Source: Lysobacter antibioticus (lineage in GTDB: Bacteria > Pseudomonadota > Gammaproteobacteria > Xanthomonadales > Xanthomonadaceae). Taken from it: a stretch of 64,000 nucleotides of DNA. This document shows positions 42,443-51,297 of the stretch, in pieces; position 1 is the stretch's first letter, and the number at the start of each line of letters is the position of its first letter. The notes beneath the pieces were generated by a model that was given only the letters and a program-made list of their open reading frames with translations, did not search any database and had not been told where the DNA came from. The stretch covers positions 44,522-108,521 of the forward strand of contig NZ_JMTZ01000006.1 in assembly GCF_000731095.1 (NCBI RefSeq), given 5' to 3'. The translations under genes were made by a program, and so were the position numbers.

Positions 42443-43363
42443 ATGGAGCAAGCATTGTGGGCGGATCGCGGACAGCTGTTGCAGCTGGACGCTCAGGATC
42501 CCGCCATTCAGGCCAGTTGCGTCGGCGTCTCCCGTCTCGGCAGCGCCCAGCTGTCGGGCACGCATTTTTCGATCTGGGTCCAGCTGCGCGGCAGCTCCTG
42601 GGTCGAAGCCAAGGAAGGTAAGTTCCGCCTCAAGCGCGGCGACTGGATCGCGTTCGAACGCGACTCCAAGCCGGTCCTGCAGGCCGACCGCTACGGCGTC
42701 TGCGTCGGCCTTAACCTGACCGCCGACGCGATCAAGGCCATGACCCGGCTCGCCGAGTGCAGCCTCTATGCCGGCCGCGGCCGCATGAGCCGCCACGACG
42801 CCCGCATCGCCCTGCGCCTGTGGCGCCAGGCCCATGCCCGCAACGGCGAGGCCGACGGTGGCCTGGACATCAACGCCCTGCGTCCGATCCTGCTGCACCT
42901 GGCAGGCGTCCAGCGCGAGCTGACCGCTCGCATCCAGCGCTGCCCGGGCCGCTCGCGCAGCCGCAAGCGCCAGGTGTTCGGCCGTCTGCAGCGCGCCCGC
43001 CTGTACCTGGAAGGCAACTGCGACCGCGTGGTGCGGATCAGCGAACTGGCCGAACTGACGAGCTTCTCGAGCTGGTACTTCTCCAAGACCTTCCACAGTC
43101 TTTATGAGGAGAGCCCGCAGGCGGCGTCGGCGCGCATGCGTCTGGAGCACGCGGCCGATCTGCTCAAGAACACCTCGATGATGATCGGCGAAGTCGCCGC
43201 CGCCAGCGGCTTCGACAATTGCTGCAGCTTCGCCCGCGCCTTCCGCGCCCGCTTCGGCACCTCGGCGACGCGTTACCGCAGCGCCGCGGCCAGCGCCAAG
43301 CTGGAATCGGCCCAATCGGCATCGGCGAAGCCGGCGGCCGCACCGCTGCGCAAGGCCGCATAA
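42443..43363 (+). CDS. AraC family transcriptional regulator
   Basis: 306 residues. The C-terminal AraC HTH pair (about 183-281) begins RARLYLEGNCDRVVRISELA and includes TSFSSWYFSKTFHSLYEESP and IGEVAAASGFDNCCSFARAF, then FRARFGTSATRYR. The N-terminal domain (about 1-130) has beta-sheet character (SIWVQLRGSSWVEAKEGKFR) and no recognised ligand site. A Ser/Ala-rich tail of about 25 residues follows. TGAGGTGG precedes the ATG. It may control the TonB-dependent receptor that follows, but 592 bases separate them. Confidence 0.87.
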   Translation: MEQALWADRGQLLQLDAQDPAIQASCVGVSRLGSAQLSGTHFSIWVQLRGSSWVEAKEGKFRLKRGDWIAFERDSKPVLQADRYGVCVGLNLTADAIKAMTRLAECSLYAGRGRMSRHDARIALRLWRQAHARNGEADGGLDINALRPILLHLAGVQRELTARIQRCPGRSRSRKRQVFGRLQRARLYLEGNCDRVVRISELAELTSFSSWYFSKTFHSLYEESPQAASARMRLEHAADLLKNTSMMIGEVAAASGFDNCCSFARAFRARFGTSATRYRSAAASAKLESAQSASAKPAAAPLRKAA

Positions 43364-43955
43364 GTCGAGTCGAGTACTGCGACAGGCATCGATCGCGATA
43401 CACGGGTCGGCGCACGCGTCGTACGCAACACCTGCAATAGGCAAACAGGACGACCGCTGAAGTTTCGAATGCGCGCCGCGCGCGCATCGAAACTTCGGCG
43501 ACGATCGTGGCCCCGGCCACGAGCGCAGGGCCAGCCCGGCACGATCGCCGCACGCGATCTCCCAGCACGCAGCGCCATTGCGATTTCTTTCTCCAGCAAC
43601 CTGCGCTGAATCGTTGCGCAGCCATGCGCGGTGCGATGCCGCGATCGCCGCCGTTTCGATTTATCGGTCGTTCATGCCGAGCGCATCGACAGCATCGGCA
43701 AACTTTCTCGTCTTCGCGCGCAAACCTGCGCATCGCCTGAGTGCGTCGTCGCATCGACTCGCTGTCGAGGTTCGATCGCGACGCGCGCATAGCGTTTTCA
43801 TCGGCGCTTGATTGCATCGTTGCGTTGTGACCACGACCGCGACGACTCAATCGGCAAAGTCTCCCGGCCTCAAGGGCAAAGCAGCATCGGCTTGCGGGTC
43901 GTACTTTTGCAAAGCGTTTTAACACGCCCATAACGAGATTACTGGAGAGAGATAG
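43364..43955. other. 592-base gene-free region before the TonB receptor, with strong hairpin
   Basis: No credible gene. A near-perfect inverted repeat lies at 43459-43496: GAAGTTTCGAATGCGCGC and GCGCGCATCGAAACTTC form 17 bp with one bulged A and a short loop, about 95 bases past the araC stop; it may end that transcript, though no U-run follows. The last 60 bases before 43956 are AT-richer (GCAAAGCGTTTTAACACGCC) and include GGAGAGAG, a good ribosome site for the receptor. Confidence 0.6.
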
Positions 43956-46883
43956 ATGAACCATCGCAGTCTGCGCCCCGCGGCGCGGTACGGCTTGCTG
44001 CCGTCCGCCATCGCCACGGCGTTAGTGACGGCCCTGATTCCGGCGATCGCCGGCGCACAGGAAGCCGACGCCTCCAATCAGGCCACCACCACCCTCGACC
44101 GCATCGAAGTCACCGGTTCGCGCATCCGTCAGGCGAATCTGGAAACCTCGCAGCCGGTCGTCACGATGACGCGCGCCGACATCCAGAAGCAGGGCTTCAC
44201 GAGCGTCGCGGACATCGTCCAGAACATCACCGCCACCGGTTCGCCGGCGATCTCGCGCGCCGACGCGCTGGCGTCGGGCGAAGACGTGGGCGGCCAGTAC
44301 GTCGACCTGCGCAACCTCGGCCCGCAGCGCACGCTGGTGCTGATCGACGGTAAGCGCATGGGCATCAGCTCCAGCGGTTACTCCGACCTGGCGTCGATCC
44401 CGAGCTCGATCGTCGAGCGCATCGAAGTCCTCACCGACGGCGCTTCGGCCCTGTACGGTTCGGACGCGATCGCAGGCGTGGTCAACATCATCACCCGCAA
44501 GCGTTTCGACGGTCTCGAAGCCAGCGCCTACCTCGGCCAGTACGGCCAGGGCGACGGCAACAAGGAAGTCTATAACTTCGTCGTCGGCCAGACCGGCGAG
44601 CGCGGTTCGGTGACCCTGGGCGCCGAGTACAGCAAGGAAGATCCGGTCATGGCCCGCGATCGCGCCTTCACTCGCTACCCGAACGGTCGTGGCCATCCGT
44701 TCCCCGATCAGGGCGGCGCCAACGGTGGCGTGCGCACCAACGGTTGGAGCGCCATCAACCAGTGGGGCACCCTGTTCGACAACGCCGATAACGCGCTGAC
44801 TGCGAACCGTGGCACCACCGATACCTCCAAGCTCGCGAACTTCCACGCGACGAACCCGCTGACCGACTACACCAACGCCAACGAAGAGATGTATCTCTCG
44901 ACCGGCCTGGAGCGTCGTTCGGTGTTCGCCAACGCCGAGTTCGACATCACCGACAACCTGCGCGCCAAGGCCGACGTCCTGTACACGGACCGCGAAGCCA
45001 CCCAGCAGATCGCCGGTTATCCGTTCCGCTCCACCGGCTTCAGCGATCGCTATGAAGGCGACCTGAGCCTGAAGGCCGGCAGCGCGTTCAACCCGCTGGG
45101 TTACGACGCCGACTTCTACCGCCGTGGCTGGGAAGTGCCGCGCCAGACCAAGTCCGAGCTGACCACCTACCGCTTCAGCGGCGGCCTCGAAGGTTCGTTC
45201 GAACTGGCCGGCAAGCCGTGGGATTGGGACGCTGGTTACATGTACAACCAGAACAAGGGCGTCAAGACCGGCACCGGCAATCTGTACCTGCCGCACGCCG
45301 AGAAGGCCCTGGGCCCGTCGTTCATCGACGCGAGCGGCGTGGCCCGTTGCGGCACCGCGGCCAACCCGATCGCCGGCTGCCTGGCCTGGAACCCGCTGCT
45401 GGGTCCGGACGTCAACGCACCGGGTTCGTTGAACAACAAGGATCTGCAGAAGTACCTGTACCTGCCGACCCACGACACCTCGACCACCAAGACCGAGGTC
45501 TACAGCCTCAACCTCAGCGGCGTGCTCGCCACGCTGCCGGCGGGCGACCTCGGCCTGGCGGCCGGTTACGAGCACCGCAAGGAATCGGCGCACTACTCGC
45601 CGGACGCCCTGCTGCAGTCGGGCCTGAGCACCGACCTGGCCGGTAGCGAAACCCAGGGCGGCTACTCGCTCGACGAGTTCTACGTCGAACTCGCCGTGCC
45701 GGTGCTGGCCGACGTGGCCTTCGCGAAGGAACTGTCGTTCAGCCTCGCCGGCCGTTACTCGGACTACAACACCTTCGGCGACACCACCAACGGCAAGTTC
45801 AGCCTGAAGTGGAAGCCGATCGACGACCTGCTGGTGCGCGGCACCTACGCGACGGGCTTCCGCGCCCCGACCGTGGCCGATCTGTACGGCGGCGTCAGCG
45901 AGAGCTTCGACAACTACACCGACCCGTGCGACACCTCGTTCGGCTCGGCCGTGCGTAACCCGCAGGTCGCTGCGCGTTGCGCAGGCGTGGTCCCGGCGAA
46001 CTTCCGCCAGGTCGCTTCCGGCGGCCGTCCGGCCACCGGCCCGAACGCTCAGTCCGACAGCGCTTTCCTGTCCGGTTCGAACCCGAACCTGATGCCGGAA
46101 ACCTCGAAGTCGACCAGCATCGGTTTCGTCTACAGCCCGAGCTACGTCAGCGGCCTCGACGTCAGCCTGGACTGGTGGAAGATCAAGATCGACGACGTCA
46201 TCGCGGCTGAAACCGTCACCTCGATCCTCAACAACTGCTACGTGCTCGGTATCGATTCGGCCTGCGGCCGCTTCGTGCGCGACACCGACGGCCAGGTCGT
46301 GGGCGTGACCCGCAACCTGATCAACGGCGGTTACCAGGAAACGGCCGGTTACGACCTCGGCATCGCCTACCGTCTGACCGACACCCGCTTCGGCAACTTC
46401 TCGTTCACCTGGAAGACGACCTACGTCGACTACCTGGAATACAAGCGCGACGGCGAGTCCACCACGCCGGTCGAGCAGCGTACGAGCTGGGTCGCCGATG
46501 GCCTGAGCAACTTCCGCGTGCGTTCGAACTTGAACGCCGACTGGAGCCGCGGCGACTTCGGCGCAAGCTGGGGCGTGCGTTACTACTCCGGCCTGAAGGA
46601 AGAGTGCGCGTATGACCTGAACGGCGGCGCGGAATGCGACAAGCCGAACTACCAGTCGGGTTACAAGGGCATCCAGCCGATCCGCGAAGTGGGCGCCAAC
46701 ACGTTCCACGACGTGCAGGTTCGCTACAACACCCCGTGGAACGCCACGGTGGCGGTGGGCGCGAACAACGTGTTCGACCACGTCGGCCAGACCATGTACA
46801 GCCAGCCGAACAGCAGCTTCGCCTACAACGGCAGCTTCGACATCGGTCGCTTCGTGTACATGAAGTACACCCAGCGCTTCTGA
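43956..46883 (+). CDS. TonB-dependent outer-membrane receptor
   Basis: 975 residues. A signal peptide of about 34 residues ends near IAGAQ, and the plug domain starts at DRIEVTGSRIRQANLETSQP and includes VDLRNLGPQRTLVLIDGKRM and GASALYGSDAIAGVVNIITR. The remainder is a 22-strand barrel ending in the aromatic VYMKYTQRF required for barrel assembly. It imports a nutrient with energy from TonB-ExbBD. Receptors with the EVTGSRI start are common in xanthomonads, often for carbohydrates or peptides; the substrate is unknown. GGAGAGAG precedes the start and a perfect terminator follows. Confidence 0.94.
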   Translation: MNHRSLRPAARYGLLPSAIATALVTALIPAIAGAQEADASNQATTTLDRIEVTGSRIRQANLETSQPVVTMTRADIQKQGFTSVADIVQNITATGSPAISRADALASGEDVGGQYVDLRNLGPQRTLVLIDGKRMGISSSGYSDLASIPSSIVERIEVLTDGASALYGSDAIAGVVNIITRKRFDGLEASAYLGQYGQGDGNKEVYNFVVGQTGERGSVTLGAEYSKEDPVMARDRAFTRYPNGRGHPFPDQGGANGGVRTNGWSAINQWGTLFDNADNALTANRGTTDTSKLANFHATNPLTDYTNANEEMYLSTGLERRSVFANAEFDITDNLRAKADVLYTDREATQQIAGYPFRSTGFSDRYEGDLSLKAGSAFNPLGYDADFYRRGWEVPRQTKSELTTYRFSGGLEGSFELAGKPWDWDAGYMYNQNKGVKTGTGNLYLPHAEKALGPSFIDASGVARCGTAANPIAGCLAWNPLLGPDVNAPGSLNNKDLQKYLYLPTHDTSTTKTEVYSLNLSGVLATLPAGDLGLAAGYEHRKESAHYSPDALLQSGLSTDLAGSETQGGYSLDEFYVELAVPVLADVAFAKELSFSLAGRYSDYNTFGDTTNGKFSLKWKPIDDLLVRGTYATGFRAPTVADLYGGVSESFDNYTDPCDTSFGSAVRNPQVAARCAGVVPANFRQVASGGRPATGPNAQSDSAFLSGSNPNLMPETSKSTSIGFVYSPSYVSGLDVSLDWWKIKIDDVIAAETVTSILNNCYVLGIDSACGRFVRDTDGQVVGVTRNLINGGYQETAGYDLGIAYRLTDTRFGNFSFTWKTTYVDYLEYKRDGESTTPVEQRTSWVADGLSNFRVRSNLNADWSRGDFGASWGVRYYSGLKEECAYDLNGGAECDKPNYQSGYKGIQPIREVGANTFHDVQVRYNTPWNATVAVGANNVFDHVGQTMYSQPNSSFAYNGSFDIGRFVYMKYTQRF

Positions 46884-46910
46884 TAAGCGTCAGGTAGTAC
46901 CGCAATACGA

Positions 46911-46940
46911 CTACGGCCCCGAAAGGGGCCGTAGTTTTTT
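46911..46940 (+). terminator. Rho-independent terminator of the TonB receptor
   Basis: CTACGGCCCC, a GAAA tetraloop and GGGGCCGTAG form a perfect 10-bp stem followed by TTTTTT, 28 bases after the receptor stop. Confidence 0.97.
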
Positions 46941-46995
46941 GTGGTGGCGGCCGGCGAGGTTGTGGGCGTTGGTTCTGGCCGATTAGCCAGGGAAA

Positions 46996-47024
46996 CAAAA
47001 AGCCGCCCGAAGGCGGCTTTTTGT
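46996..47024 (-). terminator. Terminator of ppa (bidirectional)
   Basis: AAAAAGCCGCC and GGCGGCTTTTT flank a short CGAA loop. On the minus strand it follows the ppa stop by 23 bases and ends in a T-run; the plus strand does too. Confidence 0.9.
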
Positions 47025-47046
47025 TGTTATGCCGATCTATCGAAGA

Positions 47047-47601
47047 TCAGAACTTCGGCTTGTCTTCTTCCGAGGTGGCCGCGTAGCGCTCGATGGCTTC
47101 GACCAGGATCTTCTTGGCTTCCTCGGCGTTGCCCCAACCGTCGAGCTTGACCCACTTGCCCTTCTCCAGGTCCTTGTAGTGCTCGAAGAAGTGGCCGATG
47201 CGCTCGAGCCAGTGCGGGCTGACCTGTTCGATGTCGTGGATGTGGCTGTAGCCGGCGAAGACCTTGTCGACCGGCACGGCGAGCAGCTTTTCGTCGCTGC
47301 CGGCTTCGTCGGACATCTTCAGCACGGCCACCGGACGGCAGCGGATCACCGAGCCCGGGATCAGCGGCAGCGGCAGGATCACCAGCACGTCGGCCGGGTC
47401 GCCGTCGCCGCAGACGGTGTGCGGGACGTAGCCGTAGTTGCAGGGATAGCGCATCGGGGTCGACAGGATGCGGTCGACGAAGATGGCGCCGGAGGACTTG
47501 TCGACCTCGTACTTGACCGGCTCGGCATCCTTCGGGATTTCGATGATGACGTTGATCTCGTGCGGCGGATTCTTGCCGGTGGAAACGAGGTCCAGACCCA
47601 T
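47047..47601 (-). CDS. ppa: Inorganic pyrophosphatase, family I (soluble)
   Basis: 184 residues, the usual size of bacterial family I PPase, which hydrolyses PPi to phosphate in the cytoplasm. The signature GDGDPADVLVILP contains the metal-binding Asp residues. EINVIIEIPKDAEPVKYEVD starts the fold. The ORF is open to 47826, but the Met at 47601 begins the conserved MGLDLVSTGKNPP. Two other PPi-using enzymes (HppA and Pfp) are in this window. Confidence 0.96.
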   Translation of the reverse strand: MGLDLVSTGKNPPHEINVIIEIPKDAEPVKYEVDKSSGAIFVDRILSTPMRYPCNYGYVPHTVCGDGDPADVLVILPLPLIPGSVIRCRPVAVLKMSDEAGSDEKLLAVPVDKVFAGYSHIHDIEQVSPHWLERIGHFFEHYKDLEKGKWVKLDGWGNAEEAKKILVEAIERYAATSEEDKPKF

Positions 47602-47941
47602 GTGTGCTCCGACTGCTGAGGCCCGCCGGAAGGCGGGCGGTGAAAGAAAGAGGGCCATTCTACGCGGCTGGGTGCTGCGTTGCAGCACGGGGGCAGGCGG
47701 GCTCGGCCGGGAGCCGCGGCCCGCGTAAATGTCCAATCGGCGGTAAAACAACGGCTTCGTGCGCGCATCGGCGGCCAACCGCCTCCGAGCGACGCGGCCA
47801 TCGAACGCCGGTGGCGATCGTGTCAAAAAGCGTCCAGGCGCCGTCCAATACGAGGCGGGCAGGGTTTCGGCCGGTGCCCTTGCCGCTCTCCGCGTGGGGT
47901 GTTAATCCTGCATTTAGATCGATACAAATGCGAGGGCGGCG

Positions 47942-48934
47942 ATGGCGTGGTGGGGCTATGTCGAGCAAGAGCTGATCGGTTTCTTCGGCCTGGGGGCCTT
48001 GCTGCAGCTGTTGGCCGAGCAGGGCTACCGGGCGCTGCTCAGCGCCGACGGGGCCGCGGCCTTGTTGTACCCGGTCATCCCGATCCTGCTGGTGTACGAA
48101 CTGTTGCGTACCGTCGCCCAGCGCCGCTTCAAGCTCGAGGACTACAAGCTCCCGTTCCTGACCCTGCTGGCCAACCGGCTGATCTCGACCTTCCTGACCT
48201 TCGGCGTGGTGACCTTGTGCATCGGCCTGTTCCAGCCGTATGCGCCGTTCCAGGTCGGCATCAGCGCGCCCGGGCTGATCTACGGCTACCTGGTCTGGGA
48301 GTTCGCTCATTTCGTCTACCACTACCTCGCCCACAAGGTGCGCTTGCTGTGGTGCCTGCACTCGACTCATCACGCGCCGGTGGCGATGAATCTGTCGGTC
48401 AACTACGCGCATTTGTTCCTGGAAGCGCCTTACGCGGATCTGGTGCGCACTACGATCTGCATCCTGGCCGGGGTCGAGCCGCCGCTGCTGTTGCTGATCA
48501 TGTTCGTCGACGGGCTGTGGGGGCAGTTCATCCACCTGGGCGAGCACGCGCTCAAGGACGGGCGCCTGGGGTTGCTGCATCGGGTGATCCTGACGCCGGC
48601 GCACCACCGCGTGCATCACGCGCGCAACGCGGTCTACATGGACACCAATTTCTGCAATCTGCTCAATGTCTGGGACCGCGTGTTCCGCACCTATCAGCCG
48701 CAGCGCGAGGACGTGCGGATCGAATACGGCATCACCCGGCCGCTGAAACCCGGCAGTTTTCTCGATGCGTATCTGGGCGAATTCGCGGCCTTGCTGCGCG
48801 ACGTCGCCGCCGCGCCCGGATGGAGGAACAAGTTGCTGTATCCGATCATGCCGCCGGGTTGGAGCCACGACGGCGAGCACAAGACCGCCGAGGTCAGCAA
48901 ACGCGCCTGGCTGGCGCAGCAGGGGGCGCCATGA
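47942..48934 (+). CDS. Sterol desaturase / fatty acid hydroxylase family membrane protein
   Basis: 330 residues with about five membrane helices in the first 200. The di-iron His clusters of the family are all present: HFVYHYLAHK (HX3H type), LHSTHHAP (HX2HH) and HRVHHARN (HX2HH). FLEAPYADLVRTTICILAGV separates them. Such enzymes hydroxylate or desaturate lipids at the membrane face; the closest architecture is the alkylglycerol monooxygenase-like branch. The gene's last four bases overlap the next start (ATGA), so it forms a pair with a discoidin-domain protein. Confidence 0.88.
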   Translation: MAWWGYVEQELIGFFGLGALLQLLAEQGYRALLSADGAAALLYPVIPILLVYELLRTVAQRRFKLEDYKLPFLTLLANRLISTFLTFGVVTLCIGLFQPYAPFQVGISAPGLIYGYLVWEFAHFVYHYLAHKVRLLWCLHSTHHAPVAMNLSVNYAHLFLEAPYADLVRTTICILAGVEPPLLLLIMFVDGLWGQFIHLGEHALKDGRLGLLHRVILTPAHHRVHHARNAVYMDTNFCNLLNVWDRVFRTYQPQREDVRIEYGITRPLKPGSFLDAYLGEFAALLRDVAAAPGWRNKLLYPIMPPGWSHDGEHKTAEVSKRAWLAQQGAP

Positions 48935-49431
48935 ACCGCTGGCCGATCGTGTGGGTAGTGCTCGCCGTGTCCTGGCCGACCGCCCTCGCATACGCGGGCG
49001 AGCCCGCGCGAGCCAATCTCGCCTTGCATCGCCCGGCCACCGGCTCGGCGATCTGCAAGCCCGGCGAGGAAGCGGAGAAGGCGGTCAACGGCTTGCTCGC
49101 CAGCAAAACCCACGACAAGTTCTGTTCGCTGCAGCGGCCGGCCTGGCTGCGCATCGATCTGCAAGCCGAGCGCGAGCTGCGCGGCTTCACCGTCAAGCAT
49201 GCGCAAGCCGGCGGCGAAGCGGCTGCGATGAACACGCGTGCATTCGCGCTGTCGGTGTCGAGCGATGGCGCGAGCTGGCGGCAGGTGGCGAAGGCCGGCG
49301 ACAACGTCGACGGCGTCAGCGTGCATCGCATCGCCCCGACGCGGGCGCGTTATGTGCGCCTGGACGTGAGCCAACCGGCGCAGGACCCGGCCGATCCGGC
49401 GACCCGCATCTACGAAGTCGAAGCCTGGTAA
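48931..49431 (+). CDS. Exported discoidin (F5/8 type C)-domain protein
   Basis: 166 residues. The signal peptide spans about 1-22. The mature part is one jelly-roll of the F5/8 type C/galactose-binding kind: ANLALHRPATGSAICKPGEE is the usual N-terminal LA-x-G-x-A-like start, then PAWLRIDLQAERELRGFTVK, and finally the TRARYVRLDVSQPAQ strand. Two Cys could form a disulfide. This fold binds sugars or lipid heads. It overlaps the sterol-desaturase-family gene by four bases, so it probably shares that gene's lipid or surface substrate, which is an inference. Confidence 0.82.
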   Translation: MNRWPIVWVVLAVSWPTALAYAGEPARANLALHRPATGSAICKPGEEAEKAVNGLLASKTHDKFCSLQRPAWLRIDLQAERELRGFTVKHAQAGGEAAAMNTRAFALSVSSDGASWRQVAKAGDNVDGVSVHRIAPTRARYVRLDVSQPAQDPADPATRIYEVEAW

Positions 49432-49565
49432 CTCCTCGTCGCGCGCCGTCGGGCCGGCGTTCGGGCGCTCCTGGGGTCGACCCTAGCGTGGGTACGCCCT
49501 AGCTTGGATGCGGCCATACGTCTGCGTATCTAGGAGGCTCGTACTCCGTCCATCGCAGGCTTGCC

Positions 49566-51104
49566 ATGTCCGTACAGCTCGACGCCACCCGTTCCGCGCC
49601 GCCGGCCGATTCTTACTGGAACGATCCGATCGCCGCCGCCCCGAACCGCCTGGCCGAGCCGCAGCCGCCGGTGACTGCCGAAGCGGCGGTCGCCGAGCTT
49701 GCCGAGCCGGACCGCCCGGCGCTGGACGGTGCGGTGGCGATCGACGGCAACGACACCAATCCTCAGCAGCGCAGCGAGGGCCGCACGCCGGACGGCAAGA
49801 CCGTGCAGATCGATCCGCTGCACCAGGGCGCCGAAGTGTCGATAGCGCGCGAGCAGACCCTCGCCGACGCCGGCCTGGGGCGTACCTATGTCAGCACCGA
49901 TCAGGTCGTGCTGACCACCGGCGCCAAGAACGACGACGTGCAGATCACCCAGCGCGACGACGGCACCCTCGATGTCGGCATCAACGGCGAGAAATACGAG
50001 GTGCGCCTCGGCGAGAACCAGGAGCTGACCATTCGCAGCGGCGCCGGCAACGACACCATCAACGTCGCCTCGAACGTGAAAGTGAACATCGTCGTTGACG
50101 GTGGCGCCGGCGACGACAAGATCGCTACCGGCGCCGGCAACGACCGCATCGACGGCGGCCTCGGCAACGATGTCGTCGCCACCGGCGCCGGCCGCGACGA
50201 TGTGTTCGGCAACCGCGGCGACGACCGTCTCGATGCCGGCGATGGCGACGACGTGGTCTATGGCGGCGACGGCACCGACACGCTCGGCGGCGGCAACGGC
50301 GTGGACTTCCTCGAAGGCGGCCAGGGCCAGGACACGCTCGACGGCGGCGCGGGCAAGGACATGCTGTCGGGCGGCCTCGACGACGACAGCTTGCGCGGCG
50401 GCGACGGCGACGATGCGGTCTACACCGGCGCCGGCAAGGACACGGTCGACAACCGCTCCGGCCACGATACGGTGTATGCGCAGCAGGCCAGCGACCTCAT
50501 CAACGCCGCCACCGGCGCCCGCAACACGGTGATCAACGTCGAGATCAGCGCCAGCAAGGGCGTGACCATCGAGGGCTCGGACGCGTTCAGGCAGCGCGTC
50601 GGCGCCGAGATCGAGTTCCTGCGCAGCTCGCCGAACGGCCAGCAGATGCTGGCCGAGTTCGATAAGGCGGCCGCGCGCGGCAACTCCGTCACCATCAAGG
50701 AACTGGCGAACGAGCAGAACGGCTACGCCCAGACCTTCAGCAACGACGCCGACATCGTCAACGGCAAGCCCGGCGCCGGTGGCGACGTGCAGATCAGCTA
50801 CAACCCTTCGTTCCACATGGCCGAGTTCCCGGCGCCGGTGGTGGTGCTGTATCACGAGATGTCGCACGCCTATAACGGTGTCACCGGCACCTTCCAGCCG
50901 GGCACCTATCGCGGCACCGGGCCCGACAACGGCGAGGTGCCGAACGCCGAACGCCAGGCGGTCGGCCTGGAGACCAGTGCGCCAGCCTACGATTTCGACG
51001 GCGACCCCAATACGCCCAAGACCACCGCCAATCCCGATCACCTGACCGAGAACGGCATCCGCGGCGAGCTCGGCTTGCCGGACCGGCCGAGTTATTCGCT
51101 CTGA
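49566..51104 (+). CDS. RTX-repeat protein with C-terminal HExxH (M91-like) metallopeptidase
   Basis: 512 residues without a Sec signal. Residues about 160-312 form an RTX block with nonapeptide calcium repeats (GGAGDDKIATGAGNDRIDGG, GDGDDVVYGGDGTD, GGAGKDMLSGG). The C-terminal domain has the zinc motif YHEMSHAYNG (H430, E431, H434) and a downstream Glu (E462 in NAERQAVG) placed as a third ligand, as in effector peptidases of the M91/NleD type. The N-terminal 160 residues are polar, with no known domain. RTX plus lack of Sec signal suggests type I secretion, yet no ABC exporter is adjacent. It may be a secreted effector or toxin; the assignment to M91 is by motif only. Confidence 0.78.
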   Translation: MSVQLDATRSAPPADSYWNDPIAAAPNRLAEPQPPVTAEAAVAELAEPDRPALDGAVAIDGNDTNPQQRSEGRTPDGKTVQIDPLHQGAEVSIAREQTLADAGLGRTYVSTDQVVLTTGAKNDDVQITQRDDGTLDVGINGEKYEVRLGENQELTIRSGAGNDTINVASNVKVNIVVDGGAGDDKIATGAGNDRIDGGLGNDVVATGAGRDDVFGNRGDDRLDAGDGDDVVYGGDGTDTLGGGNGVDFLEGGQGQDTLDGGAGKDMLSGGLDDDSLRGGDGDDAVYTGAGKDTVDNRSGHDTVYAQQASDLINAATGARNTVINVEISASKGVTIEGSDAFRQRVGAEIEFLRSSPNGQQMLAEFDKAAARGNSVTIKELANEQNGYAQTFSNDADIVNGKPGAGGDVQISYNPSFHMAEFPAPVVVLYHEMSHAYNGVTGTFQPGTYRGTGPDNGEVPNAERQAVGLETSAPAYDFDGDPNTPKTTANPDHLTENGIRGELGLPDRPSYSL

Positions 51105-51297
51105 CGGCGCGCCATTCATCGCGCATCGCGACGACGGTCTCAGGAGCAACGAGCGGCAGCCCGCGTTCATCGCGGGCTGTCCGACTTTGTCTAGGATCGC
51201 TGGATAGTCGTTCTGATTCCCGGATGAGGCGTGCGCCGAGGCAGTTGCCATCCTCCATCGCGTGCGCCGATCCTCCGTATCCGAGACGAGCCCTGGC

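Noticed and set aside
44022..46781. 919-codon minus-strand frame under the TonB receptor
   Set aside because: Antisense artefact of third-position GC; the plus strand has signal peptide, plug and barrel end.
49432..49565. Type III secretion promoter box (TTCGB-N15-TTCGB) before the RTX/HExxH gene
   Set aside because: One TTCG occurs but no second copy at the required spacing.
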